Part shown: one piece after another, positions 1 through 7,649 of the stretch
Numbering within the stretch: position 1 is the stretch's first letter
How the letters are laid out: every line of letters starts with the position of its first letter
Origin: Stenotrophomonas sp.
GTDB lineage: Bacteria > Pseudomonadota > Gammaproteobacteria > Xanthomonadales > Xanthomonadaceae
Direction of reading: 5' to 3'
NCBI GenBank assembly: GCA_003484865.1
Contig: DMZT01000214.1
Coordinates: forward strand, 281-10,422
DNA length: 10,142 bases
Made by a program: the position numbers and the translations under genes
The notes under the pieces: generated by a model
The model's database searches: none
Told to the model about the DNA's origin: nothing
The model's input: the letters and a program-made list of their open reading frames with translations, nothing else

Positions 1-1
1 G

Positions 2-1630
2 CTCGATGAACTACGCGCGCTCAAGGCCGAAAACAGCAGCAGCCTGGCGGTCGGTGCGGCGTACCGCACCCGCGCCGGCGAAGCCGGCATGGGCCAGCTC
101 GATGACCTGCAGGTGCCGCTGGAAGGGCAGTTTGCGGTCGGCGATGGCAAGCTCAAGGTGGCCATCACCCCGACCGTGCTCGATGCCGGCCGCCCCGATC
201 CTGAATACACCAGTGCCAGCCGCTTCGGCGGTGGCCCGCAGGCCGCCCTCGCGGGCGCCCTGGCCGCTGACCGCACGCCGGTGGATGATCTGGTCGGTTC
301 GTCGCTGTACCAGACCCTGTTGACCCGTGGCGAGAGCATCGTCACCCGCAATCTCATCTACGAACGCGCACTGGACAATGGCCGCTACCAGGAGCTGTTC
401 AACCAGACCGACAGCGCGCTGACCCAGGCCGAGCGCGTCGCCGCGACCCGCGAACTGCTGTTCGCCGATCCGCTGCCCAGCTACATCCTCAGCCGCGATC
501 TGGCCAACACACCGATCAGCGATATCGCCACGCAGGTACTGGGCAACGCCAGTCTCGTGCGCGGGTTGAGCGCGGCCGAGCAGGCCCAGCTCAAGACGCT
601 GGCACAGGGCGGCGGTGGCTCGCAGACCCCGCAGGCATTCCAGGACACCTTGTATGCGATGGTGGCCAACGCGGCAGGCTCGCGCCGGATGAGCTCGCAG
701 GACGCCAGCGGTGCCGGCGTCTCGGTGGGATACGAGCGCGGTGGTTTCCGCGCCGACGTCGGCAGCACGCCGCTGGGCTTCGATGACACCCAGATCGTCG
801 GCGGCATCGGCTACCGCGGTCAGATCGGCGATGCGCTGACCTGGTCCGGCGAAGCCTCGCGCCGCGCGGTGACCGACAGCCTGCTGTCCTTCGCCGGTGT
901 GGAAGACGGGCGCAACGGGCTGCGCTGGGGCGGGGTGACCGCCAGCGGCGCCAAGCTCGCCGCGACCGTCGACAATGGACAGTTGGGCGGCTACGCGAGC
1001 GCGTCCTGGCACCGCCTGGAAGGCGAGAACGTGGCCGACAACGACCGCCAGGAAGTCGGCGTGGGCGTGTATGTGCACGCGCTGGAAACCGACAACCAAT
1101 CGCTGACCGCTGGCCTGAACCTCACGGCGATGCAGTACGACCGCAACCTGAGCGGCTTCACCTACGGCCACGGCGGCTACTTCAGCCCGCAGCGCTATGT
1201 GGATGTCGGCTTCCCGGTGCACTGGAACGGCCGTACCGCCAGCGGCCGCGTGGCGTGGCAGCTGGATACCAGCGTCGGCGTACAGCACTTCAAGGAAGAC
1301 GCTGCGCCCTACTTCCCGACCGACCCGGCGATGCAGCAGGCTGCCTACGAGGCCGCCTCGATGGCCGCGCTGCTGGGCCTGACCACGGAGTATGTCGATC
1401 CGGTCTACACCGGCCAGACCAAGACCGGTGTGTCCTACAACCTCAGCGCCGCGGCCGAATGGCAGCTGTCTTCGCAGTTGTTCCTGGGCGGGCGCATGGA
1501 GTTCAACAACGCGCGTGACTACCGGCAGTTCGGCACCAGCCTGTACCTGCGCTTCCTGCTCGACCGCCTCGGCGCCGGGCTGGGCAAGCAGCCGCAGCCG
1601 CTGCGCTCGCCGTACGCCTCGGGTGAATGA
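2..1630 (+). CDS. bcsC: Cellulose synthase operon protein C, C-terminal part (outer-membrane exporter), 5' truncated by window edge
   Basis: The visible 542 residues are the C-terminal part of BcsC, the outer-membrane component that carries the glucan chain from the periplasm through a beta-barrel. BcsC of E. coli is about 1150 residues, so the N-terminal TPR scaffold lies mostly outside the window. The visible part opens with the typical entry to the BcsC C-terminal domain (around visible residues 20-50, including RTRAGEAG, then QLDDLQVPLEG and later VTPTVLDAG-like text). It continues with alternating aromatic/Gly-rich strands such as VSVGYERGGFRADVGSTPLGF and SWHRLEGENVADNDRQEVGVGVY, which read as barrel strands. 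The last clear strand is SLYLRFLLDR. About 20 further residues (GLGKQPQPLRSPYASGE region) follow, so the protein does not end on the usual terminal aromatic. Reading is in the frame starting at base 2, with stop TGA at 1628-1630. bcsZ follows 100 bases downstream on the same strand. Family identification is confident; the upstream part was not seen. Confidence 0.9.
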   Translation, partial: LDELRALKAENSSSLAVGAAYRTRAGEAGMGQLDDLQVPLEGQFAVGDGKLKVAITPTVLDAGRPDPEYTSASRFGGGPQAALAGALAADRTPVDDLVGSSLYQTLLTRGESIVTRNLIYERALDNGRYQELFNQTDSALTQAERVAATRELLFADPLPSYILSRDLANTPISDIATQVLGNASLVRGLSAAEQAQLKTLAQGGGGSQTPQAFQDTLYAMVANAAGSRRMSSQDASGAGVSVGYERGGFRADVGSTPLGFDDTQIVGGIGYRGQIGDALTWSGEASRRAVTDSLLSFAGVEDGRNGLRWGGVTASGAKLAATVDNGQLGGYASASWHRLEGENVADNDRQEVGVGVYVHALETDNQSLTAGLNLTAMQYDRNLSGFTYGHGGYFSPQRYVDVGFPVHWNGRTASGRVAWQLDTSVGVQHFKEDAAPYFPTDPAMQQAAYEAASMAALLGLTTEYVDPVYTGQTKTGVSYNLSAAAEWQLSSQLFLGGRMEFNNARDYRQFGTSLYLRFLLDRLGAGLGKQPQPLRSPYASGE

Positions 1631-1660
1631 TCGCCGTCATGCGCTGACGACCGGCCCGCT

Positions 1661-1677
1661 GCCAGGCTTTACCTGGC
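1661..1677 (+). other. Small hairpin in the bcsC-bcsZ gap
   Basis: The 100-base gap between bcsC and bcsZ holds a 6-bp perfect stem (1661-1666 with 1672-1677) around a CTTTA loop. No T-run follows, so it is unlikely to be a full terminator. It might modestly affect mRNA stability between the two cellulose genes. No promoter could be recognised in this gap, so co-transcription of the two genes is the simplest reading. Confidence 0.3.
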
Positions 1678-1713
1678 CGCGGGCGTCCCGCAGGCTTGGC
1701 TGGTTCCTGCTGC

Positions 1714-1720
1714 GAAGAGG
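1714..1720 (+). promoter_or_regulatory. Ribosome binding site deciding the bcsZ GTG start
   Basis: GAAGAGG lies 10 bases before GTG 1731. With the in-frame stop at 1722-1724, this fixes the start at GTG 1731 rather than the ATG nine codons later. Confidence 0.55.
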
Positions 1721-1730
1721 CTGATGTCCC

Positions 1731-2879
1731 GTGACTGATTCCCCATCGTTCCACCCGATGCGCCGCCGCCTGCTGCAGGCGCTGGCCGTGACCCCGCTGC
1801 TGGCCTGCTCGGCCAACGGCCCGGCGCGTGGCCCCGGCCCGTGGACGGCATGGCAGGTGATGCGTGCTTCCAGCGTGACCCCGGACGGCCGCATGGTCGA
1901 CCACAACAACGCCGACCAGCGCTCGACCTCCGAGGGCCAGTCCTACGCGCTGTTCTTCGCGCTGGTGGACAACGATCAGCCGCTGTTCGACCGCCTGCTG
2001 CGCTGGACCGAGGACAACCTCGCCGGTGGCAGCATGACGCAACGCCTGCCGGCCTGGTTGTGGGGGCGCGATGCCGCCGCCAATGCGTGGAAGGTGCTCG
2101 ACGACAATCCCGCCAGCGACTCGGACGTGTGGCTGGCCTACACCCTGCACGAAGCCGCGCGGCTGTGGAAACGCCCGGCGCTGCGGCAGACCGCCGAGGC
2201 GATGCTGGCCGCGATCCAGGTGCAGGAACTGGTGGATGTGCCGGGCCTGGGCACGATGCTGCTGCCGGGGCCGAATGGGTTTGCGACCGAAGATACCTGG
2301 CGCTTCAATCCCAGCTACGTACCGTTGCCGCTGCTGCGCCGGTTCGCCGCACTGGACCCGACCGGGCCGTGGACGACCGTGATCGGCAACAGCGTTCGAT
2401 TGCTGCGCGATACCGCGCCGCACGGCTTTGCGCCGGACTGGACCGCGTGGCGCGACGGCGGTTTCATCGCCGATCCGGACAAGGGCCCGCTGGGCAGTTA
2501 CGACGCGATCCGCTGTTATCTGTGGGCGGGCATGACCGCGGTCAACGATCCCAGCTTCCGTCCGGTGCTGGAGGCCCTGCATGGCCCGCTGACGGTACTG
2601 CGCGACGGACAACCCATACCCGAGAAGGTCAACACGCTCACCGGCGTGCGCGAGGGCACCGGCAACTACGGCTTCCATGCCGCCTTGGTGCCCTACCTGC
2701 AGGCGCAGGGCGAAGCAGACCGCGCAAAGGCGATGGTGGCCGGCCTGCCAACGCCGGAGCAGCAGCGCGCCGCGCCGCCGCGCTATTACGAGCAGGTGCT
2801 CAGCCTGTTTGCCCTGGGTTGGTACGAAGGCCGTTATCGCTTCGCCGCCGATGGCCAGTTGCGGCCGTCCTGGGCGTGA
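1731..2879 (+). CDS. bcsZ: Periplasmic endo-1,4-beta-glucanase of the cellulose synthesis cluster (GH8)
   Basis: This 382-residue protein matches BcsZ, a glycoside hydrolase family 8 cellulase. It hydrolyses internal beta-1,4 bonds of the nascent glucan in the periplasm and is needed for normal cellulose output. The hallmark N-terminal motif STSEGQSYALFFALV places the general acid at Glu68. SDSDVWLAY (Asp129, Asp131) and GSYDAIRCYLW (Asp257, equivalent to the second catalytic residue reported for E. coli BcsZ) are both intact, so the enzyme should be active. The length fits the family. The start is GTG at 1731: an in-frame stop lies at 1722-1724, and GAAGAGG at 1714-1720 sits 10 bases before the GTG. 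The next ATG (1758) has no ribosome site. The N-terminus carries RRRLLQ at residues 11-16, then a hydrophobic stretch ending LLAC at 23-26. It could be a twin-arginine or lipoprotein signal, and this is not settled. The gene lies after bcsC, whereas in E. coli bcsZ precedes bcsC. Confidence 0.92.
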   Translation: MTDSPSFHPMRRRLLQALAVTPLLACSANGPARGPGPWTAWQVMRASSVTPDGRMVDHNNADQRSTSEGQSYALFFALVDNDQPLFDRLLRWTEDNLAGGSMTQRLPAWLWGRDAAANAWKVLDDNPASDSDVWLAYTLHEAARLWKRPALRQTAEAMLAAIQVQELVDVPGLGTMLLPGPNGFATEDTWRFNPSYVPLPLLRRFAALDPTGPWTTVIGNSVRLLRDTAPHGFAPDWTAWRDGGFIADPDKGPLGSYDAIRCYLWAGMTAVNDPSFRPVLEALHGPLTVLRDGQPIPEKVNTLTGVREGTGNYGFHAALVPYLQAQGEADRAKAMVAGLPTPEQQRAAPPRYYEQVLSLFALGWYEGRYRFAADGQLRPSWA

Positions 2880-2884
2880 TCCGC

Positions 2885-2911
2885 CGCCTACCGACCGCAG
2901 CTCGGTAGGCG
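2885..2911. terminator. Hairpin between the convergent bcsZ and purine permease genes
   Basis: A perfect 10-bp inverted repeat (2885-2894 with 2902-2911) encloses a 7-base loop. It fills the 37-base gap between the convergent bcsZ stop (2879) and the permease stop (2917). Neither side has a clear T-run, so it is not a textbook intrinsic terminator. The placement between two convergent gene ends makes a bidirectional transcription stop or a 3'-end RNA stabiliser the most likely role. Confidence 0.55.
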
Positions 2912-2916
2912 CACCC

Positions 2917-4233
<1,317 letters not shown>

Positions 4234-4301
4234 CGCAGATCTCTCGTGCCGGGGGCGCACTGCCTCGCCCAGGCGGACCTGCGGGTGCGTCGTGTGGCGG
4301 G

Positions 4302-4991
4302 TTAGAAGTGGTAATTCATCTTCAGCGTAACGCTGCTGTAGTCGGTATGGAAGCTGCGGCGGGCCGCATCGGGGTAGTTCGGATCGTGCAGCTGCACCGG
4401 GCTGGAGCCCAGGTTGGTGTAGCGGTACTCCACGCCGGCGGACAGGCGCTCGTTGAACCGCACCAGCACGCCTGCACCGACATTGACGCCGGTGGAAACA
4501 TGGCGGGCGCCGGTCTCGAATTCCGCCACGCGGCAGCCGTTGGTTTTCTCGACCAGCGATGTGTCGCAGCCCAGCGTGTATTCCTGGCGGGCCACGGTCA
4601 CGCCGGTGGTCAGGTAGGGCAGCACCGGGCCGACCGCATAGCCGAGCATCAGGTTGACCGACCCCGACCGGGTCACCGCGTCCTTGCCGTAGTACGGGCT
4701 GTGCGGGTGGTGTTCGCGGTCCTTCCAGTCGCGGTCGATGCTGCCGATAGCGAGGCTGCCTTCGATGCCCGTCACCACGTTGCTGTCGAACTGCCAGGTG
4801 CGGCCGGCCTGCACGCCGCCGGTGAACCCGCGCGGGCTTTTTCCAGAGGCGTTGGCGTTGCTGCGGTCCTGGCTCTTGCCTTCTGCATGGCTCGCCTGGA
4901 CGCCCATGTAGCGGCCTTCCCAGTTCGCCGGCGCCGCCGCGGCGGTGCCCGACAGCAGCAGGGCTGCCGTACTCATGACCAGTGCTTTCAT
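4302..4991 (-). CDS. Small outer-membrane beta-barrel protein with signal peptide
   Basis: A 229-residue protein with a clear Sec signal peptide (MKAL, then a hydrophobic stretch, with cleavage probably after the Ala run near residue 20, before PANW). The body shows alternating beta strands: GFTGGVQAGRTWQF, VVTGIEGSLAIGSI, SVNLMLGYAVGPVLPYLTTGV, STGVNVGAGVLVRFNERLSAGVEYRYTNLG and SSVTLKMNYHF. It ends on the terminal Phe used for outer-membrane assembly. This is the pattern of the eight-stranded OMP_b-brl / Omp25-like porin family, whose members act as small outer-membrane structural or adhesion proteins. Cys142 and Cys153 flank an 11-residue span in a predicted loop and could form a disulphide. 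The start is supported by AGGA 8 bases upstream of the ATG. The gene is separated from ettA by terminator hairpins and probably has its own promoter. The specific function is unknown. Confidence 0.82.
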   Translation of the reverse strand: MKALVMSTAALLLSGTAAAAPANWEGRYMGVQASHAEGKSQDRSNANASGKSPRGFTGGVQAGRTWQFDSNVVTGIEGSLAIGSIDRDWKDREHHPHSPYYGKDAVTRSGSVNLMLGYAVGPVLPYLTTGVTVARQEYTLGCDTSLVEKTNGCRVAEFETGARHVSTGVNVGAGVLVRFNERLSAGVEYRYTNLGSSPVQLHDPNYPDAARRSFHTDYSSVTLKMNYHF

Positions 4992-5014
4992 TGGTGGTTT
5001 CCTACGTTGACCGC

Positions 5015-5088
5015 GATTGCAGGGTGCAATTGCGTGGGGTGCGTAGGAGACCTGGAGTCGTTATCTATGGATATGCAATTAATTGCAT
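5015..5088 (-). promoter_or_regulatory. AT-rich palindromic leader of the outer-membrane protein gene; probable promoter/operator region
   Basis: Between the ettA terminator and the start codon at 4991 lies a locally AT-rich stretch. It contains a perfect 16-bp palindrome ATGCAATTAATTGCAT at 5073-5088, a related GCAATTGC palindrome at 5026-5033, and a third ATTGCA half-site at 5016-5021. On the minus strand, TAGATA-like text just downstream of the 16-mer could serve as a -10, but I see no good -35. The placement (82-97 bases before the start codon) suits a regulator site. The exact promoter is not resolved. Confidence 0.4.
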
Positions 5089-5127
5089 TCTGGTGCCTAT
5101 GGCCAGCGGTGGGTACCGACCGGAATG

Positions 5128-5154
5128 TAAAACGGCCGCGCAGTGCGCGGCCGT
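5128..5154 (-). terminator. Rho-independent terminator downstream of ettA
   Basis: Read on the minus strand, a perfect 10-bp GC-rich stem (5145-5154 with 5132-5141) with a 3-base loop is followed directly by TTTTACATT. It lies about 40 bases past the ettA stop, which is the classic intrinsic terminator layout. It insulates the outer-membrane protein gene downstream from ettA transcription. Confidence 0.82.
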
Positions 5155-5164
5155 CGGTGAAGCG

Positions 5165-5183
5165 TCACGACCAACGGTCGTGA
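5165..5183 (-). other. Second hairpin immediately after the ettA stop
   Basis: A perfect 8-bp stem (5165-5172 with 5176-5183) with a 3-base loop lies 9 bases beyond the ettA stop codon and about 10 bases before the terminator stem. It has no T-run of its own. It may protect the ettA 3' end or reinforce termination. Confidence 0.5.
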
Positions 5184-5192
5184 TCTGCCAGG

Positions 5193-6857
5193 TTACTTCA
5201 GCGCCTTGAAGCGCAGGCGCTTCGGTGCGGCGTCGTCGCCCATGCGGCGGCGCTTGTCTTCTTCGTACTCGCGGTAGTTGCCCTGGAAGAACTCCACGTG
5301 CGAGTCGCCTTCGAACGCCAGGATGTGGGACGCGATGCGATCCAGGAACCAGCGGTCATGCGAAATCACGAAGGTGTTGCCCGGGAACTCCAGCAGCGCA
5401 TCTTCCAGCGCACGCAGGGTTTCGATGTCCAGATCGTTGGACGGTTCATCGAGCAGCAGCACGTTGCCACCCTGCAGCAGGGTCTTGGCCATGTGCAGGC
5501 GGCCACGCTCACCACCGGACAGCGAGCCGACCAGCTTCTGCTGGTCCTGGCCCTTGAAGTTGAAGCGGCCGATGTAGGCGCGCGACTGGATCTCCACGCC
5601 ATTGATGTTGAGGATGTCCAGGCCGCCCGCGATTTCCTGGAAGACGTTGTGGTTGCCTTCCAGCGCGTCGCGGCTCTGATCCACGTAGGACAGCTTGACG
5701 GTCGGGCCGACCACGATCTCGCCGGTGTCCGGTTTTTCCTGGCCGGTGATCATCTTGAACAGGGTCGACTTACCGGCACCGTTGGGGCCGATGATGCCGA
5801 CGATCGCGCCACCCGGCACCAGGAAGTTGAGGTTGTCGAACAGCAGGCGATCACCGAACTTCTTGGAGACGTTCTTGAACTCCATCACCGCATTGCCCAG
5901 GCGCTCGCCCGGCGGAATGAAGATTTCGTTGGTCTCGTTGCGCTTCTGGTAATCCACCGACTGCAGCTCTTCCAGGCGGGCCAGACGGGCCTTGCCCTTG
6001 GTGCGGCCACCCTTGGCGTTCTGGCGCGACCACTCCAGTTCCTTCTGGATCGCCTTCTGGCGGGACTTTTCCTGGTTGTCTTCCTGACGCAGGCGGTCGT
6101 CCTTTTGGGTCAGCCAGTCGGTGTAGTTGCCCTTCCACGGAATGCCGCGGCCGCGATCCAGTTCCAGGATCCACTCGGCGGCGTTGTCCAGGAAGTAGCG
6201 ATCATGGGTGACGGCCACGACGGTGCCGGTGTAGCGGGCCAGGAACTGCTCCAGCCATTCCACGGACTCGGCGTCCAGATGGTTGGTCGGTTCATCGAGC
6301 AGCAGCATGTCCGGCTTCTGCAGCAGCAGGCGGCACAGGGCCACGCGGCGCTTTTCACCACCGGACAGGGTGCCCACGATGGCTTCCCACGGCGGCAGGC
6401 GCAGCGCATCGGCGGCCACGTCCAGCTGGTTTTCCAGGGTGTGTGCATCGCCGGCGGCCAGGATCGCCTCCAGGCGCTCCTGTTCCTTGGCCAGCTTGTC
6501 GAAGTCCGCGCCTTCCTCGGCATAGGCCAGGTAGACGGCGTCCAGCTGGGCCTGGGCCTGCAGCACTTCGCCCACGCCTTCCTCGACCGATTCACGCACG
6601 GTCTTGGTCGGGTCCAGCTCCGGTTCCTGGGCCAGGTAGCCGACCTTGATGCCGGCCTGCGGGCGGGCTTCGCCCTCGAAATCGGTGTCCACGCCGGCCA
6701 TGATCTTGAGCACCGTCGACTTGCCGGAGCCGTTCAGGCCCAGCAGGCCGATCTTGGCACCCGGGAAGAACGACAGCGAGATGTCCTTGATGATCTGCCG
6801 CTTGGGCGGGACCACCTTGCTGACGCGGTTCATGGTGTAGATGTATTGCGAGGACAT
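5193..6857 (-). CDS. ettA: Energy-dependent translational throttle protein EttA (ABC-F ATPase)
   Basis: A 554-residue ABC-F protein (E. coli EttA is 555). EttA binds the ribosomal E site and gates entry into elongation according to the ATP/ADP ratio; it is cytoplasmic and has no membrane domain. The first ATPase domain has Walker A GLNGSGKST (Lys46), signature LSGGEKRR, and Walker B LLLDEPTNHLD with catalytic Glu189. A linker rich in Arg/Lys/Glu (the P-site tRNA-interacting motif region) follows. The second domain has GPNGAGKST (Lys363), LSGGERGR, and LLLDEPSNDLD with Glu471. The two glutamates sit one position after E. coli E188 and E470, as expected from one extra residue at the N-terminus. 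The ATG at 6857 is chosen because MSSQYIYTMNRVSKVVPPKRQ matches the family start and GGAG lies five bases upstream. The frame stays open further upstream, but that sequence is unrelated to the family. A TATAAT box lies about 73 bases upstream. Confidence 0.96.
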   Translation of the reverse strand: MSSQYIYTMNRVSKVVPPKRQIIKDISLSFFPGAKIGLLGLNGSGKSTVLKIMAGVDTDFEGEARPQAGIKVGYLAQEPELDPTKTVRESVEEGVGEVLQAQAQLDAVYLAYAEEGADFDKLAKEQERLEAILAAGDAHTLENQLDVAADALRLPPWEAIVGTLSGGEKRRVALCRLLLQKPDMLLLDEPTNHLDAESVEWLEQFLARYTGTVVAVTHDRYFLDNAAEWILELDRGRGIPWKGNYTDWLTQKDDRLRQEDNQEKSRQKAIQKELEWSRQNAKGGRTKGKARLARLEELQSVDYQKRNETNEIFIPPGERLGNAVMEFKNVSKKFGDRLLFDNLNFLVPGGAIVGIIGPNGAGKSTLFKMITGQEKPDTGEIVVGPTVKLSYVDQSRDALEGNHNVFQEIAGGLDILNINGVEIQSRAYIGRFNFKGQDQQKLVGSLSGGERGRLHMAKTLLQGGNVLLLDEPSNDLDIETLRALEDALLEFPGNTFVISHDRWFLDRIASHILAFEGDSHVEFFQGNYREYEEDKRRRMGDDAAPKRLRFKALK

Positions 6858-6922
6858 GAGGTCTCCGAAGGCGCAACCCTGCGCCCGTTCCGGACGGAAC
6901 AGGAACAGATGGAAGAAAAGGA

Positions 6923-6958
6923 TGCCCCGATTATAGCCGGAAGCGATCAGTGCCGCCG
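6923..6958 (-). promoter_or_regulatory. Probable ettA promoter
   Basis: On the minus strand a perfect TATAAT (6935 down to 6930) lies 72-78 bases before the ettA ATG. The region about 17 bases upstream reads CGGCGG and is not a good -35. The -10 match in otherwise GC-rich DNA, and its position at the head of a gene with no upstream partner, support a sigma-70-type start near 6923. Confidence 0.55.
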
Positions 6959-6967
6959 GGAGCCACG

Positions 6968-7030
6968 AGCCCCGGGGCTTGCCGCCGCCTGAATGCGGGG
7001 TCAAAGCGCTTGAATTGGAAACCGTTTCCA
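6968..7030. promoter_or_regulatory. Cluster of palindromes in the divergent ettA / rcnB-like intergenic region
   Basis: The 236-base divergent gap holds three palindromes: AGCCCCGGGGCT (6968-6979), AAGCGCTT (7004-7011) and TGGAAACCGTTTCCA (7016-7030, 7-bp arms around one base). The last lies 64-78 bases before the ATG at 7094 and is the best operator candidate. I see no convincing sigma-70 promoter for the plus-strand gene. A GGAAAC...TCAGA pair (7017 and 7043) loosely recalls an ECF-sigma promoter but has too long a spacer. Confidence 0.35.
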
Positions 7031-7093
7031 GCCGGAGACCGTTCAGACGGCGTGCGCATGATGGAGCCATCAACCCACCAAGCGAGGCCAATC

Positions 7094-7570
7094 ATGCGCA
7101 TGAATCGATTTGTGGTCGGGGCCGTCGCCTCGCTGCTGGCCTTGGGCACCGTGGCCCCGGCCTTCGCCGATGACCATCGTGGCCGCGGTCACGACCGCCG
7201 GGAGTGGCGTGATGACCGCCGCGACAACCGCCACGATCGCCATGACCGGCACGATCGTCATGACCGTCGCGAGGTCCGCCACGACCGCCGTTACGACCCT
7301 CGCTACGACAACCGGGGTTACTACCGTCCGGGCCCGCCGCCGCCGCGCGTGGTCTATCGCCCGGCCCCGGGCTACGGCTCCTACGGCTGGGCGCGCGGCC
7401 ACCGTTACCGCGAGTACTACGGCGGCCCGGTGTACGTGGTGAACGATTACAGCCGCTACTCGGTGCGCCGCCCGCCGCGTGACCACCACTGGATCCGCGA
7501 TGATCGCGGCAACCTGCTGCTGGTCGCCATCGCCACCGGGATCATTGCCGACTACGTGATCAACCGGTAA
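7094..7570 (+). CDS. RcnB-like small periplasmic protein with His-Asp-Arg repeats
   Basis: A 158-residue exported protein. Residues 1-25 form a Sec signal peptide (MRMNRF, then a hydrophobic core, with cleavage at AFA before DDHRG). Residues 26-75 are very rich in Arg, Asp and His, including four exact tandem HDR units at 47-58. A Tyr/Pro/Gly-rich middle (GYYRPGPPPPRVVYRPAPGYGSYGW) follows. The C-terminus, DHHWIRDDRGNLLLVAIATGIIADYVINR, matches the conserved end of the RcnB family, in which E. coli RcnB is a periplasmic protein affecting nickel/cobalt efflux. Many xanthomonad members of this family are uncharacterised. No rcnA efflux gene is present in the window, so a metal role is inference. 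The ATG at 7094 is chosen because GAGG at 7084-7087 is six bases upstream and the signal peptide begins there. An ATG two codons later is possible. Gene transcription is divergent from ettA. Confidence 0.8.
   Translation: MRMNRFVVGAVASLLALGTVAPAFADDHRGRGHDRREWRDDRRDNRHDRHDRHDRHDRREVRHDRRYDPRYDNRGYYRPGPPPPRVVYRPAPGYGSYGWARGHRYREYYGGPVYVVNDYSRYSVRRPPRDHHWIRDDRGNLLLVAIATGIIADYVINR
7232..7267 (+). repeat. Tandem 18-base repeat encoding (HDR)4
   Basis: Two adjacent 18-base units (7232-7249 and 7250-7267) differ at only two third-codon positions. Each encodes HDRHDR, using CAC-GAT then CAT-GAC codon pairs. The shared codon alternation indicates duplication of the 18-mer rather than independent selection of each triplet. 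Confidence 0.75.
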
Positions 7571-7600
7571 GCCCGCCGGCAGGCGCGCTTGACGGCCTGG

Positions 7601-7626
7601 ACGGCGCCCTTCGGGGCGCCGTTCCG
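7601..7626 (+). terminator. Terminator-like hairpin after the rcnB-like gene
   Basis: A perfect 9-bp GC-rich stem (7601-7609 with 7614-7622) is closed by a TTCG tetraloop in the stable C(UUCG)G context, 30 bases past the stop codon. Only a short interrupted T tract follows (TTCC). It probably ends the rcnB-like transcript before the glyA promoter. Confidence 0.65.
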
Positions 7627-7649
7627 CGTTCCGGGGCCGCGCGCCGGGA

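Noticed and set aside
11..1288. Long open frame on the minus strand opposite bcsC
   Set aside because: It is antisense to a clearly recognised BcsC domain, its Ala/Arg/His/Gln-rich composition is typical of a GC-rich shadow frame, and it shows no domain I know.
2885..2911. REP/SMAG-type repeat with GTAG near one end
   Set aside because: GTAG occurs inside the stem rather than at the foot of the hairpin as in Stenotrophomonas SMAG elements, and only one copy is seen here; a gene-end hairpin is the simpler reading.
4234..4260. GTG start nine codons upstream for the purine permease
   Set aside because: Relatives begin at the internal Met, which has its own GAGAG; the added residues are not conserved in the family as I know it.
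5298..6992. 564-codon plus-strand open frame opposite ettA
   Set aside because: Every part is the complement of well conserved EttA sequence; no independent motif or ribosome site.
6858..7091. N-terminal extension of EttA by about 78 residues
   Set aside because: The family starts at MSSQYIYTM, a GGAG site precedes that ATG, and the extension would cover the TATAAT promoter.
6950..7093. N-terminal extension of the rcnB-like protein
   Set aside because: The signal peptide begins at 7094 with GAGG just upstream; the extension is unrelated in composition and would precede a signal peptide.
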